64,000 nucleotides of DNA. It comes from Rana temporaria (taxonomy: Eukaryota > Chordata > Amphibia > Anura > Ranidae). Below are positions 1 to 12,043 of the stretch, piece by piece. The stretch lies in the NCBI RefSeq assembly GCF_905171775.1, contig NC_053491.1:302688373-302752372 (forward strand). The letters run 5' to 3'. Within the stretch, counting starts at the first letter, position 1. Each line of letters begins with the position of its first letter. The position numbers and the translations under genes are program-made. The notes under the pieces were generated by a model that made no database searches, had not been told where the DNA came from, and saw nothing but the letters and a program-made list of their open reading frames with translations.

Positions 1-1
1 A

Positions 2-1030
2 TCCCAACACCTACTCCGCTTCAGATGGTGGGGACGCACTTGGCAATTTACGTGCCTTCCGTTCGGCCTATCATCCGCCCCATGGTGTTTCACAAAAATC
101 CTGAAACCAGTAGTAGCATCACTGAGGAGCAGGGGCGTACGTCTGATTGTTTATCTGGACGACATCCTCATAATAGCATGCTCCAAAACTCAAGCTTATC
201 GCCACATGGTTTGGACGATCAACCTATTACAAAGTCTAGGCTTCTTGATCAATCACGAAAAGTCGGCTCTTACTCCGGCGCAAGAGATGGAATTCCTAGG
301 CTTCTTGGTAGACACCAACCAAGCTGTTCTCCGCCTACCCAGTGCAAAGTTGGCTCTGATCCGCAAAGAGATCAGAGCTGTACTACGCAAGGGTTACTTA
401 TCTCTACGCGTTCTGGCCCGCCTGGTAGGCCTGCTGGCGGCCTCCATTCAAGCCATTTTTCCGGCCCCTCTCCATTACAGGGCCCTCCAGAGGCTGAAGA
501 TCCTTCATCTGCGACAGGGTCTCCGGTACGCAGACGAGGTGCCACTCTCTACAGAAGCCAAAGTCGAACTGCAATGGTGGCTTCGACATGCCGTCGAGTG
601 GAATGGCACAACGATCTTCAACTCTTGTCCGGACGTCATCATAGAGTCGGACGCGAGTCGCCGAGGCTGGGGCGCTCGCTTAGGAGAGACCTCGATGGGA
701 GGGACCTGGTCCAGAGACGAATCCCTCTTACACAGGTTCCCTCTCCTGCTGGAATTAGTCGTGGACTACCCCAGACTTCTGCCTCCGCTTCCACACATCC
801 TCTCTCATCCGACCAAAGGCACTCACCCTCTGGTGGAGAAGGGCACGCTGACTCTCCTGGCGTGGTTGGTTTCGGGGTGCCAGACGCACACGGCGACCTT
901 TCAAACTCAGCTAGAGATCTCCTCGCCCTGGCCTGGGCCCCCGGGACTCGATCGGCATATTGATCAGCCTGGAAGCTCTGGGTACGTTGGTGTGATCAAC
1001 GGCAGGTTGATCCCGTACATGCCCCTGTGA
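2..1030 (+). pseudogene. DIRS reverse transcriptase / RNase H, 5' partial
   Basis: The frame is open from the window edge to the stop at 1030. It shows the RT motif LPFGLSSAPWCF near 53-95, the catalytic YLDD box near 149-163, and the thumb motif around EMEFLGFLVD near 286-315. The RNase H start SDASRRGWGA lies near 646-675. This polymerase would copy the element RNA in the nucleus or cytoplasm. After about 730 the RNase H loses its usual HINVLEL-type continuation, suggesting a local frameshift or deletion. A long ORF in another frame from 25 to 963 is a shadow. The N-terminal RT and gag are outside the window. Confidence 0.85.
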
Positions 1031-1804
1031 CTGTCATAGTGAATTACCTGGCGGATTCTTTCGGATCCGGCAAATCTTACAGCTCCATAAACATTTACAG
1101 ATCGGCCATATCAGCTTACCACTACCCTGTGGACTCTCTACCAATCGGCAGACACCCCCTGATTTGTAGACTCCTACGAGGCATCAGATTCAAACGGCCT
1201 CCTCGTCCTAAGTACCAGTCTACCTGGGATGTTTCCAGGGTTCTCGACATGTTCTCGGGCTGGGAGGACAACGATACTTTGCCCCTCAAACTACTGTCGT
1301 TTAAATTAACGGTCCTTCTATGCCTAATATCCATCAAACGTGTCTCAGACGTTAGGGCTTTGGACATTTCCAGGCGCCAATTTTCACCTCAAGGGGTAAA
1401 ATTCTCGGTGGTCCGTAGAACCAAGACAGGCCTACAATCGGTGTTTTACCCCTATTTTCCTGCGCACCCACGGCTCTGCGTGGTTAGATGTCTACAAGCC
1501 TACGAGGCACGCACTACGGAACTGCGACCCCCGGGGTTCTCTCAACTTCTAATATCTTACGTACAACCACACCACCCGGTCACCCCCGCCACTCTGGCGC
1601 ATTGGGTGATCAGCCATGGCGATGGCGGGCATAGACATTACCCTGTTTGGAGCACACTCTTCCAGAGGTGCCATGGCTACCAAGGTGGTTACGGCGGGGG
1701 GCTCTCTCGCAGACCTCTTATTGGCGGCTGACTGGTCTTCCGAGACCATCTTTCGCCTTTTCTATTTCAGACCGGAGGAACATGTCTCCATGTCAGTCTT
1801 ATGA
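1027..1804 (+). pseudogene. DIRS tyrosine recombinase, frameshifted
   Basis: The first 196 or so codons (1027-1615) give a tyrosine recombinase with the first catalytic arginine in ISIKRVSDVRAL near 1330-1365. The frame then fails and the C-terminal catalytic part continues in another frame from 1616: HSSRG (the H-x-x-R box) near 1656-1670, a conserved W in AADWSS, and the nucleophile candidate Y in RLFYFRP near 1755-1775. The start overlaps the RT stop by four bases, as is usual in compact DIRS units. The enzyme would integrate a circular cDNA without target duplication. One frameshift near 1615 inactivates it. Confidence 0.85.
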
Positions 1805-1906
1805 TGATTAGATCTCTTAATATCCTACTGTATTATGATTTATGTTGGTATAGCTAATATGTTAAGCTTTGAACTTGCATAAGATATGAGCCTCCTGTCT
1901 GATATA

Positions 1907-2501
1907 TAATTTGAGATTTTCCTAGCTTGTGACGGAAAATATTGATTATATGAAGACAGGAGGCGAGTATCTTCCCTCCCTACCCAACCCTTTCACAATT
2001 CTACATTCTATTTCAGGTTATTGATAGCAATCGCGACTACGGCATGCAGGCGACTTGCTGATCGTGTGATGTTCATCCTTTTCGGATGACCAGTTGGTCG
2101 AAATAGTTCTGTTGGTTAGTCCCCGTTGGGACCACTTGCTGTTACCACGGATGTTTTCCGAAGCAGAGACGTAAGGCCGGCTGGCCGAAGAGTTGGCGAG
2201 TAAGCAACAAAGTTCAAGTGATGACCCTGGTTCCTATATCTTGGGATTCACACAAAGAAAGGAAGAGATAAGTGAGAGCAGTCCTTATATAGAGACTATG
2301 ATGGGAGTGGCTACGGCCCAAGGACTGCTGGGAAGTGTAGTTTCTACAGTTTTCTTTTCTTTTCTGTTTTACTTACGTTAAATTTGAACAATGCATTATC
2401 TGCTATGAGCATTAATAAAGAAAGATTAATGCATAAGATACTCGCCTCCTGTCTTCATATAATCAATATTTTCCGTCACAAGCTAGGAAAATCTCAAATT
2501 A
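1907..2501. repeat. DIRS inverted repeats (65 bp at 1907-1971 and 2437-2501)
   Basis: Bases 1907-1971 and 2437-2501 are reverse complements with essentially no mismatch. A shorter related block (GCATAAGATA...CCTCCTGTCT) also occurs directly at 1877-1900 and 2431-2454. This matches the idea of an internal complementary region pairing with a terminal repeat during DIRS replication. The 465 bases between hold no convincing gene; a 62-codon ORF at 2193 is unsupported. Confidence 0.85.
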
Positions 2502-2775
2502 TTAACTAATGCATACCAGAAGTTCAGCAGCAGTGTGAGGACGGGACATCCCGCGCAGAAAATTTCTACAGGATACAACTGTCTGCAAAACATAAAGTGC
2601 CTTGCAAAAGTATTCACCCCCCTTGGTATTTTTCATGTTTTGTTGCCTCACAACCTGGAATTAACATGCATTGTTTGAGGATTGGCATAATTTAATTTAC
2701 AGAACATGCCCACAACGTTGAAGATTTTTTTTTTTGTGCATACCTATTCACCCCCCTAAAGTCAATACTTTGTAG

Positions 2776-3673
2776 AAGAAAAATATGAGAATGGTGCGCT
2801 TATTCAATAATGTGCCATGAAGTAGTATACTCAAAGAAAAAATATGATGAGTATCCAAACATACAAATAAATAAATAGATGTGAATAAAGTCCAACTAAA
2901 GCCCAATGGTAGGAGTTAGTTCATATAAAGGCAAAAATCTCATAGAGATAACTTGATAGAAGAAAAAAATGATAAAACATCTATCCAAGCATCGACTGTT
3001 AAATTTATGAATTGACCGCTCACCTCCAACAATGACCCAAGGGTCAAACAAGGCTCATCAGATAGTCAGATAAGGAATCCTGCTGATGGATCTGTAAAGG
3101 CATCCAGGTTCCAGGCAAAGATGAAGAACTACTTCCAAAACTTGGCATCAAAACATCTTGGGTAATTCCACATATAGAGGAAACAGCTCGCTCCAAGAAA
3201 GGGCACTTCTTGTATAAATGGCGCTCAAAGGAAACAAAGAACAGCCATAGTGCAATATTGCCAAATGAAAAGTAAATTTATTTAGTAAAAAAACTGCTTA
3301 CATCAAGTAAGGATAAAAACCGCAGTAAAAAGCAATGGGAGTAGTGACACACAGGCCTCCTCATCGTACTTCTGTTAAAAAAACATCAGAACTGATGCAA
3401 CAATGCTCCATCCGACGCGTTGCGTCACTGGTCTTGTGGCACATTATTGAATAAGCGCACCATTCTCATATTTTTCTTTTACATTTATTACGCAGTGTCT
3501 TTCGAGTACACTACTAAGTGGTTGCAGCTAATTCACGGTCACTATAAATGTACTATATATATAATATATATTTTTTTTTCTTCTGCGTTTATTTTCACTA
3601 TATTCACTGGAGGTTGATGGTTTATATTTACTTATAAATTAGAACATAGCGCGAAAGTTATTCTCTTATAACA
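2776..3673 (+). mobile_element. Foldback insertion with 12-bp target duplication
   Basis: The 12-mer AATACTTTGTAG flanks this segment at 2764-2775 and 3674-3685, at the C-terminal end of the Tc1 gene. The inserted DNA starts with an arm (about 2778-2817) whose reverse complement lies at about 3437-3477. It then ends in a unique tail of about 195 bases with a GCGC box (TAGCGC at 3647-3652) near the junction. A minus-strand GACGCAACGCGTCGG at about 3412-3427 resembles the 3' half of a hammerhead ribozyme, but no CUGANGA box is present. No ORF of note. Class uncertain; a non-autonomous retroelement is plausible. Confidence 0.7.
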
Positions 3674-4460
3674 AATACTTTGTAGAGCCACCTTTTGCGG
3701 CCATTACAGCTCCAAGTCGCTTTGGATAAGTCTCTATGAGCTTGCCACATCTTACCACTGGAATTTTTGCCCATTCATCCTTGCAAAACTGCTCCAGCTC
3801 CTTCAAGTTGGATGGTTTGCACTTGTGAACAGCAATCTTTAAGTCTGACCACCGATTTTCTATTGGATTGAGGTCTGGGCTTTGACTAGGCTATTCCAAC
3901 ACATTTACATGTTTCCCCTTAAACCACTCAAGTTTTGCTTTAGCAGTGTGTTTGGGGTCATTGTCCTGCTGGAAGGGGAACCTCCGTCCTAGCCTCAAAT
4001 CACACAGAGTGGTACAGGTTTTGCTTAAAAATATCCCTGTATTTAGCACCATCCATCTTTCCCTCAACTCTGACCAGTTTCCCAGTTCCGACTGCTAAAT
4101 GTTGGTGTTCTTGGTGTGATGTGATGTGTTGGTTTTGCACCAGACATAGTGTTTTCTTTGATGGCCAAAAAGTAAAATTTTAGTCTTATCAGACCAGAGC
4201 ATCTTTCTCCATACATTTTGGGAGTCTCCCACATGCCTTTTCGCAAACTCAAAACGTGCCATTTTGTTTTTTGCTGAAAGTAAGGGCTTTCTTCTGGCCA
4301 CTCTGCCATAAAGCCCAACTCTATGGAGTGTACGGCTTATTGACGTCCTATGTACAGATACTCCAGTCTCTGCTGTGGAACTATGCAGCTTCTCCAGGAT
4401 ATTTGTTTATAACCTAACCCTGACTTGTATTTCTCAACGATGTCACTCACTTTTTTGGAG
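3674..4460 (-). pseudogene. Tc1-type DDE transposase, degenerate
   Basis: Read on the minus strand across several frames, the Tc1 catalytic core is clear. The first Asp sits in MLWSDKTK (near 4190), the second in QQDNDPKHTAK (near 3950-3980), and the third acidic residue in SQSPDLNPIEN (near 3860-3890). The C-terminus ends AAKGGSTKY just before the insertion point at 3685. At least three frame changes or stops mean no protein. The enzyme would cut and paste at TA sites. The N-terminal paired-like DNA-binding region is only weakly visible beyond 4320. Confidence 0.85.
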
Positions 4461-5636
4461 AGTTCCTTGGTATTCATGGCAGTGTTTGGTTAGTGGTGCC
4501 TCTTGCTTAGGTGTTGCAGCCTCTGGGGCCTTTCAAAAGGGCCTTTCATATATGTAATGACAGATCCTGTGACACTTGAACATTGAACTAAAGGCCGTAA
4601 TGTAAGAGAATAGGTAAAAAGATAACAAATATTTGTTTTATCTGTACTTGATTGCAGTTTGCATCTAATAAATGTGAGAAACAACCAGTACATATTTTAT
4701 CAATGGAGTGTGCAACATACAACTTTTTCATTACAATGGACCTTTCTTTTCCAGATGTGTAATGCCTCGTACATACGATCGCGATTTCCGACAAGAAGGA
4801 AAACGGCTGAAATTTGTCTTGCATACACACGGTCACACTAATCTTGGCTGAAATTCCGACCGTAAAGAACGCAGTGACGTACAACACTTACTACGACACT
4901 AGAAAAGGGAAGTTCGATACGAAGCACGCCACCCTTTGGGCTCCTTCTGCTGATCTTGTGTTAGTAGAGGTTTGGTGAGAGCCGATTCTTTTTTTTTTTC
5001 AGCTACCTGCTTTTCAGATCGTTTTACCTGCTGTTCAGTTTGTTCTTGTGGGTTCGTATCTGGTTTCCAGTGCGTTCTTGTCTGCTCGTTTCTGATTTTC
5101 AGGTCGTTCATAGGCCTTGCTGTTCTTCAGTGTGTTCTGTTAGCTCGTACTGACTAGCCGACCGTTTTCTAGCCATGTTGTGGGTACGTTCTCACGTAGA
5201 ATTCGTACTGTGCACAGGCTTGGTGTAGGGGTTCTTGTCTTGGCCCAAGCCCAGTCCACAAACAGGGTGGGGATGAGTTCATGGACGAAGAATTGGTTGC
5301 TCCATCGTGACCAATTCTGTCACATGCCTTTGCTGCGGGACATCCAGGAGAATAATCCTGATGACTTCAGGAATTTTCATTGGATGACGGACCCTGTTTT
5401 TCACCGTCTGTTGGCTTTGCAGTTCCCTCACGAAGCAGGACACCTGCATGCGGCAAGCCATCACTGCCGAGCAAAGGCTAGTCACCATGTTGCGGTACTT
5501 GGCGACAGGGAGAAGTCTGCAGGACCTCAAGTTCTCAACAGGCATCTCCCCCCCAGGCTCTGGGGATCATTATCCCAGAGACCTGTTCTGCCATCATCCA
5601 AGTCCAGCAGAAGGACTATATTAAGGCAAGTTTTCT

Positions 5637-6290
5637 CCTTTAACATCACATTCTATGTATTTAATGTTTGTTAATGTATTGTATTTCTGTCATTCCCTAA
5701 TTACCATTATTGTAATATGCTGTGAATGTCCCCTTTGTCCCCATGCATGCTGTAAGCTTTTAATGCTCCTTTTTTGGCCTACATGCATATTTCTCTTCAC
5801 TAACCTCTCCAGCATGCTATCATTGGCCCATACACACCTAGCCTAGTCACTTACCAATGTATTTTGTCAGCTCCATTGTAGTGCTATACCCTAAACACCC
5901 CCTAAAATGTGTACAAATGTTATTGTTGTCCTTAAATTCAGGCAGAGTGGCAGAGGCTTTTTTTGGGGGTCCCAAACTCATTTTAAACCCCCCTAAAATG
6001 TGTAAAAATGTATTTGTTCTCTTTAAATTCAGGCAGAGTGGCAGAGGCTTTTTTTGGGGGGGTCCCAAACTCATCTAGAGCCCTACCTAAATGATTTACA
6101 ATGGGCCATCAGAGAGGGTGAGGAATCAGATAAGTGGACCTTATATTTGTGTCTTTAAATACGTTTTCAAATAAATGTTATACTGATGTTGGCCAAGAAT
6201 GTTTGTCTAATCTGTGTGCAATGTTCTGTGCAAAAGTACTAATATATTTCTTTATTGTTTGACTCCACGGTTTCCTTCAACACCACAGGA
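5637..6290 (+). repeat. Harbinger intron with two tandem ~95-bp units
   Basis: The gap between the two transposase exons contains a direct duplication at about 5893-5985 and 5992-6077. Both copies carry AATTCAGGCAGAGTGGCAGA followed by a T/G run. No coding signal is convincing here. An acceptor-like CACAG precedes the exon at 6291. Confidence 0.6.
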
Positions 6291-6366
6291 ATGGCAGACA
6301 TTGGCCTCCCAGTTTGCCATGCAGTGGGACTTTCCCAACTGCAGAGGGGCAATAGATGGGAAACAT

Positions 6367-8403
6367 ATATGTGGATCGTGGATGTAATCACAGTGTGTAG
6401 TAGTGATAGTGATGTGATGGTCAGGACACTGTGCAGTGCAATATGGTAGGATAGAAATAACAATGGGTGGATATGATTAATATTCACACCCTCCTATCGC
6501 TGAAATGTGAACTGGTCCTGAACCCTGGCAATAGTACCAATCCTTTACAAAAAGCAATATCACAAAATGTTAGAAAAAATGAATATGAATACAATAGCAG
6601 TCCTCTGAGTAAAGGAGTCCTGTGGGCACTAAAATGCAATTAATCCTGAACAATAAAAAGTGCAGTCCAATAGTGCATATTAGGACAGAAAGAGATGTGA
6701 CAACTTGATAAAATGGTGACTTAAAGTGCAGTTCCCTTTCATCAATATTCCGTGACTGTTGTGCTCCCCCTCAAGGGTCCCCACTCACCAGACCATGGCA
6801 CCCCTAGGGGCAAACAGCGATGAGTGGTGGTACCTTAGTTGCCTTTAATGACACAGCCCTCTATGTCAAGGTTTTAAGGGTTGCAGCTACTCCAAAGCTG
6901 TAGGAAGCAGGTTTGAATCAGGTGCTGGGGATGTCACTCAAAAAGAAAGAAAGAAAGAATGTCCACATAGCATAGTATGTTTGTAAAAAACTGAAGATGT
7001 TCACATTTATTGGAGATAAAATATGCGGAGGTCTCCACAATGAATCCCAGAGAACCCTGGGGGATCACAATGTTGAACCAACAGAAGAAAACATTTTTTG
7101 TTTAAAAATAAATAAAAATTAAATAAAAATTAAAAATGTAATATATAAAAATGGCAGAGGTGAATAGTCCCGCTGTCCGCCTATCCCAGATTGCTGAAAG
7201 GCCGTCAACACCGCCGGTGTCTGTCTGTTGGTTCAACATTGTGATCCCCCAGGGTTCTCTGGGATTCATTGTGGAGAGGGCCGTGTCATTAAAAGGCAAC
7301 TAAGGTACCACCACTCATCGCTGTTTGCCCCTAGGGGTGCCGTCGTCTGGTGAGTGGGGACCCTAGAGGGGGAGCACAACAGTCACGGAATATTGATGAA
7401 AGGGAACTGCACTTTAAGTCCCCATTTTATCAAGTTGTCACATCTCTTTCTGTCCTAATATGCACTATTGGACTGCAGTTTTTATTGTTCAGGATTAATT
7501 GCATTTTAGTGCCCACAGGACTCCTTTACTCAGAGGACTGCTATTGTATTCATATTAATTTTTTCTAACATTTTGTGATATTGCTTTTTGTAAAGGATTG
7601 GTACTATTGCCAGGGTTCAGGACCAGTTCACATTTCAGCGATAGGAGGGTGTGAATATTAATCATATCCACCCATTGTTATTTCTATCCTACCATATTGC
7701 ACTGCACAGTGTCCTGACCATCACACCACTATCACTACTACACACTGTGATTACATCCACGATCCACATATATATTTAGGCATACCACGCACGAGGATGG
7801 GTTGGTATGCATTTTAATGTGGGTACCTATTGTTATTGCACACACATTGTGTTGACACCTTAAGAAACCAGCCTTCTACAACCTTTGCCCCTGGTATCTA
7901 GAGACTGGTTTACCACTGTCTGAGCACATTGAATGTCAGTTTCACTACACATGTAAAGGCTCATTTCCAGGGGCCTTTGTCTTTGATCCACTGACCTGCA
8001 CAGGGTCCTGACCTTAATCACATTTTTTGACGATTTTTGACGATTTTTTTCACTTTCTAGTGGTTTTTCTCAAACACCTTTGGGTGCCCCTGCCTGGAGG
8101 AAGCCCAATCAATCAGTCACATAGTCGGAACAGAGGTTCCTTATTATCAATAGGGGTAACCTGCACGCAACCACATCTATCACGGGCGAGACTACAGGGC
8201 ATCCATAATTATTGGTTGGCCCATACTTAGGTTACCCCACATTTGTTTACTTAGGACACCCACCTTTTTTTTTCTCCCACCACTGTTGGGTTTAGCAGCG
8301 CCACCATCCCGACATCTTCATGTATATTCTCTCTGGTCTCATTTGGGACCCCTTAGGGAGGCAGCAGCTTTTTGTGCACATCCTAAGCGCGGATTCTCCT
8401 TTA
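6367..8403 (+). mobile_element. Palindromic insertion 1 in the Harbinger gene, 14-bp target duplication
   Basis: CAATAGATGGGAAA occurs at 6350-6363 and again at 8404-8417, and the Harbinger reading frame resumes after the second copy. The insert starts with a long arm (about 6366-6857) whose reverse complement runs about 7274-7779. An inner pair at 7033-7083 and 7223-7277 extends the hairpin, leaving a loop of about 140 bases (7084-7222). A unique tail of about 620 bases follows, ending with TAAGCGC at 8384-8390 close to the junction. No credible ORF. The arm flush with one junction and tail at the other is the layout of the insertions at 2776, 8448 and 25371. Confidence 0.8.
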
Positions 8404-9157
8404 CAATAGATGGGAAATATGTCCGCATCATCCCACCACCCCATTCGAAAATAGAGAACAAAACCCCTGATTGGACTTTTAAGGCACAGATAATAAGCAA
8501 TGTATAGTATTTTATGATGTTTATTTAGAAAATCGAACAAAAAAATATAATAATTAAATACAAAATTTAGCATGATCGAAAACAGGCATGATGTGTTGGT
8601 ACATATGAGTACAGAGTTGCAAATTAGCGTTGGATGGTATAGTTCGCAGGGCTGTCCCAATGTTTCCGTGAGAAATAACTCTCCTTCTTCAGGAGTATAC
8701 TGCGAAGTTACCAATCACTCTATAATGTATAAAAGAATGATGAGAATGCGATCTATGAAATTTAAATATGAACAACAAATTGTGTGTAGAGAGTAATATA
8801 TTACGCATACTTACAGTTACAGTGGACTGTATACTGTACAGGACTTTCCTGATCATGCAAATTGAAATTTAAAAACATGAGTTGACTGCTGGTCCAGGTT
8901 GCATCGGCGTGGTCAAAAACCATAAGGGGATACTGATGTATGAAAAACGCCTGAAGAATGGACAGGCTGCCCTCAAGAGAGAAACGCTACTGGAGCCAGT
9001 GATATCCCCGGGCCCTGAAATGTGGTATAATATATATTATTAATATGGGTTTGCATAGGGATTTTGTGTGTAGTTGTTGCTGGAAAATTAATCAGAAAAG
9101 CACTGTAGTATTTGGGAAAATATATGTATATCCGTGTGCATTATTTAATTCATAATT

Positions 9158-9458
9158 CACAATCAATAGATCGTTGTGAAACTTGTATCTGTGGATTAGT
9201 TTAACATTTAATTAGCTTAATTTAAATGTTACAATATTTGTTGTAGGATGCAGTATTGATGAAATACCGCTAGGTGGTGCTTGTAGCTAAAGATGGCAGA
9301 TTGGATACAACTTCCAGAGTCAGATGTAGCTACAAGCACCACCTAGCGGTATTTCATCAATACTGCATCCTACAACAAATATTGTAACATTTAAATTAAG
9401 CTAATTAAATGTTAAACTATTCCACAGATACAAGTTTCACAACGATCTATTGATTGTG
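9158..9458. repeat. Secondary palindrome inside the left arm
   Basis: Arms 9158-9288 and 9328-9458 are reverse complements around a 39-base loop. The opposite arm of the large palindrome has different sequence here (11400-11529), so this block was inserted or replaced after, or during, formation of the large palindrome. It carries no ORF. Confidence 0.8.
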
Positions 9459-10387
9459 ATTAAAAAGTGTATATGTCTGCGCTGTGAATTAAACTAGTGT
9501 TATAAGTGAGCAAAAGGAAGGGGAGGGGGGGAGGGGTGAAGTAGTGTGAACTTGGGAAGTGAAAAACTATGCAGACAGAAAATGGAAGGGACCTATGTGA
9601 CAATCTATAAGTACAGTCCTAACTGGACCGTATTAAAAATCCATGGTGAAAATGCTTCGGTGAAAAAAACATATAAGTGATGAAGATAAAAATATATGAA
9701 ATATATATGATATGCAAAAAGTCCCGGATTAGTCCAAGTAAATACAAAACAGTTCCAGGTGAAATTAATGGAGTAAGTGGATGGTTGAAAGTGAAAACAA
9801 AATCCAAATGCACGTGGGTGGAAAATGTGCAGTTTGATCAAATCCACAACAGCATGCAGCCCACACCATAAGTGAACTTGTCAGCTTACCTCCCAGCTGT
9901 CACTTAAAGCCAAAGATAATTACCAATACTCCAAATTCCTGTTAGATGGCTGTCACTCTGTGTACTCATCGGTGATTGGTCATACATAAGGGAGAAAAAA
10001 TATGAGGTGTAACCTGGTTCTTCTATCACATATGAGGAAAAGGGGTGTAGCCAAGGTGGGTAAGTATACACTTACACTACTTACACAACGTGTAAGAAAA
10101 GGGAGCCTATCTCCACGAGCGCCGAGCTCGTCTCTCTGACTTCTCTTCGTCTCAGCTCCAATCCCTCAGTGTCCTCCAAGCCGATTGCTCGTGGTAAGAT
10201 GGAAGAAACCGGGGTAGGGAGAAGTGAGAGAGGGGGGGCACATCGCGTGAATGGTACAACAAAAGTATATGGAAACACAAAGGTGCGGTAAAAAACTCAC
10301 ATGGAGCAGTGATGGAACGATCGCAAATCCACGAGCGCCGCGCTCGTCTGCCGTCCGTCTGGTGCTGCTCCTGATTGGTGCTCTGGT

Positions 10388-10430
10388 GTCCCGACGCGTG
10401 TTCGTCACATCACGTGACTTCATCAGGGGA
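10388..10430 (-). ncRNA. Hammerhead-ribozyme-like motif at the palindrome centre
   Basis: On the minus strand I read a stem I half UCCC, the core CUGAUGA, and a stem II hairpin GUCAC/GUGAC. These are followed by GAA, one extra C, ACGCGUC and the stem I half GGGA. That is the order of a minimal type I hammerhead with a very short stem III and a GUC cleavage site. The inserted C after GAA probably disturbs the core. The mirrored plus-strand copy (10425-10468) has lost the CU of CUGAUGA. Such ribozymes are known in Penelope-like elements and retrozymes; function here is inferred only. Confidence 0.5.
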
Positions 10431-12001
10431 TGAAGTCACATGATGTGACGAACACGCGTCGGGACACCAGAGCACCAATCAGGAGCAGCACCAGACGGAC
10501 GGCAGACGAGCGCGGCGCTCGTGGATTTGCGATCGTTCCATCACTGCTCCATGTGAGTTTTTTACCGCACCTTTGTGTTTCCATATACTTTTGTTGTACC
10601 ATTCACGCGATGTGCCCCCCCTCTCTCACTTCTCCCTACCCCGGTTTCTTCCATCTTACCACGAGCAATCGGCTTGGAGGACACTGAGGGATTGGAGCTG
10701 AGACGAAGAGAAGTCAGAGAGACGAGCTCGGCGCTCGTGGAGATAGGCTCCCTTTTCTTACACGTTGTGTAAGTAGTGTAAGTGTATACTTACCCACCTT
10801 GGCTACACCCCTTTTCCTCATATGTGATAGAAGAACCAGGTTACACCTCATATTTTTTCTCCCTTATGTATGACCAATCACCGATGAGTACACAGAGTGA
10901 CAGCCATCTAACAGGAATTTGGAGTATTGGTAATTATCTTTGGCTTTAAGTGACAGCTGGGAGGTAAGCTGACAAGATCACTTATGGTGTGGGCTGCATG
11001 CTGTTGTGGATTTGATCAAACTGCACATTTTCCACCCACGTGCATTTGGATTTTGTTTTCACTTTCAACCATCCACTTACTCCATTAATTTCACCTGGAA
11101 CTGTTTTGTATTTACTTGGACTAATCCGGGACTTTTTGCATATCATATATATTTCATATATTTTTATCTTCATCACTTATATGGTTTTTTCACCGAAGCA
11201 TTTTCACCATGGATTTTTAATACGGTCCAGTTAGGACTGTACTTATAGATTGTCACATAGGTCCCTTCCATTTTCTGTCTGCATAGTTTTTCACTTCCCA
11301 AGTTCACACTACTTCACCCCTCCCCCCCTCCCCTTCCTTTTGCTCACTTATAACACTAGTTTAATTCACAGCGCAGACATATACACTTTTTAATCACTAT
11401 TCACTGTCTGTATTGGACAGATTTTTTCTTTGTTTGCTGCAGTGCCCACACCCATTCCCTGGCCCCCCATCACCTCCCTCCTTTTCCCATTTATCCTACA
11501 CAGCGCAGGAGTATCACCTAGTTCGATCTATTGATTGTGAATTATGAATTAAATAATGCACACGGATATACATATATTTTCCCTAATACTACAGTGCTTT
11601 TCTGATTAATTTTCCAGCAACAACTACACACAAAATCCCTATGCAAACCCATATTAATAATATATATTATACCACATTTCAGGGCCCGGGGATATCACTG
11701 GCTCCAGTAGCGTTTCTCTCTTGAGGGCAGCCTGTCCATTCTTCAGGCGTTTTTCATACATCAGTATCCCCTTATGGTTTTTGACCAGGCCGATGCAACC
11801 TGGACCAGCAGTCAACTCATGTTTTTAAATTTCAATTTGCATGATCAGGAAAGTCCTGTACAGTATACAATCCACTGTAACTGTAAGTATGCGTAATATA
11901 TTACTCTCTACACACAATTTGTTGTTCATATTTAAATTTCATAGATCGCATTCTCATCATTCTTTTATACATTATAGAGTGATTGGTAACTTCGCAGTAT
12001 A

Positions 12002-12043
12002 CCCCTGAAGAAGGAGAGTTATTTCTCTCGGAAACGTTGGGAC
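12002..12043 (+). ncRNA. Hammerhead-ribozyme-like motif, right arm (mirror at 8655-8698, minus)
   Basis: The plus strand shows CCC, then CUGAAGA (fits CUGANGA), a stem II hairpin GGAGAG/CUCUC with a UUAUUU loop, then GAAACGUU and GGG pairing with the leading CCC. The mirrored left-arm copy has small differences (CUCAC in stem II, GAAACAUU). Stem III is minimal and the cleavage triplet would be GUU or AUU, which is weaker than GUC. Probably a decayed ribozyme. Confidence 0.45.

Larger units (their letters stand above)
1..2501 (+). mobile_element. DIRS-type tyrosine-recombinase retrotransposon, 3' part (DIRS copy 1)
   Basis: The window opens inside the RT of a DIRS-like element. In order I see RT catalytic core, RNase H, tyrosine recombinase, then a 65-bp sequence at 1907-1971 whose reverse complement lies at 2437-2501. 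This replaces LTRs and fits the terminal/internal complementary repeats of DIRS elements, which integrate by recombinase rather than a DDE integrase. The 5' half lies outside the window. The recombinase carries a frameshift, so this copy is probably dead. The element end is placed at the outer edge of the inverted repeat and is approximate. Confidence 0.85.
2594..4590 (-). mobile_element. Tc1/mariner element, decayed (Tc1 copy 1)
   Basis: The plus-strand left end, AGTGCCTTGCAAAAGTATTC from about 2595, is a typical vertebrate Tc1 terminus. The transposase lies on the minus strand, and the far terminus has decayed or been lost near 4590. Removing a foldback insertion at 2776-3673 restores continuous Tc1 sequence. 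Between 4590 and 4757 I see only AT-rich sequence with nothing I recognise. Confidence 0.8.

Noticed and set aside
25..963. 312-codon ORF at the window start
   Set aside because: It overlaps the true RT/RNase H frame (2-1030), which shows YLDD and SDAS motifs. The longer ORF is a Ser/Pro/Arg-rich shadow.
3340..3480. Complete hammerhead ribozyme in the 2776-3673 insertion
   Set aside because: GACGCAACGCGTCGG on the minus strand resembles the 3' half, but no CUGANGA box lies upstream at a workable distance.
10081..10772. Paired conserved-looking proteins on opposite strands (85 and 65 codons)
   Set aside because: They are identical only because they lie in mirror arms of a palindrome; no domain, and no evidence of selection.
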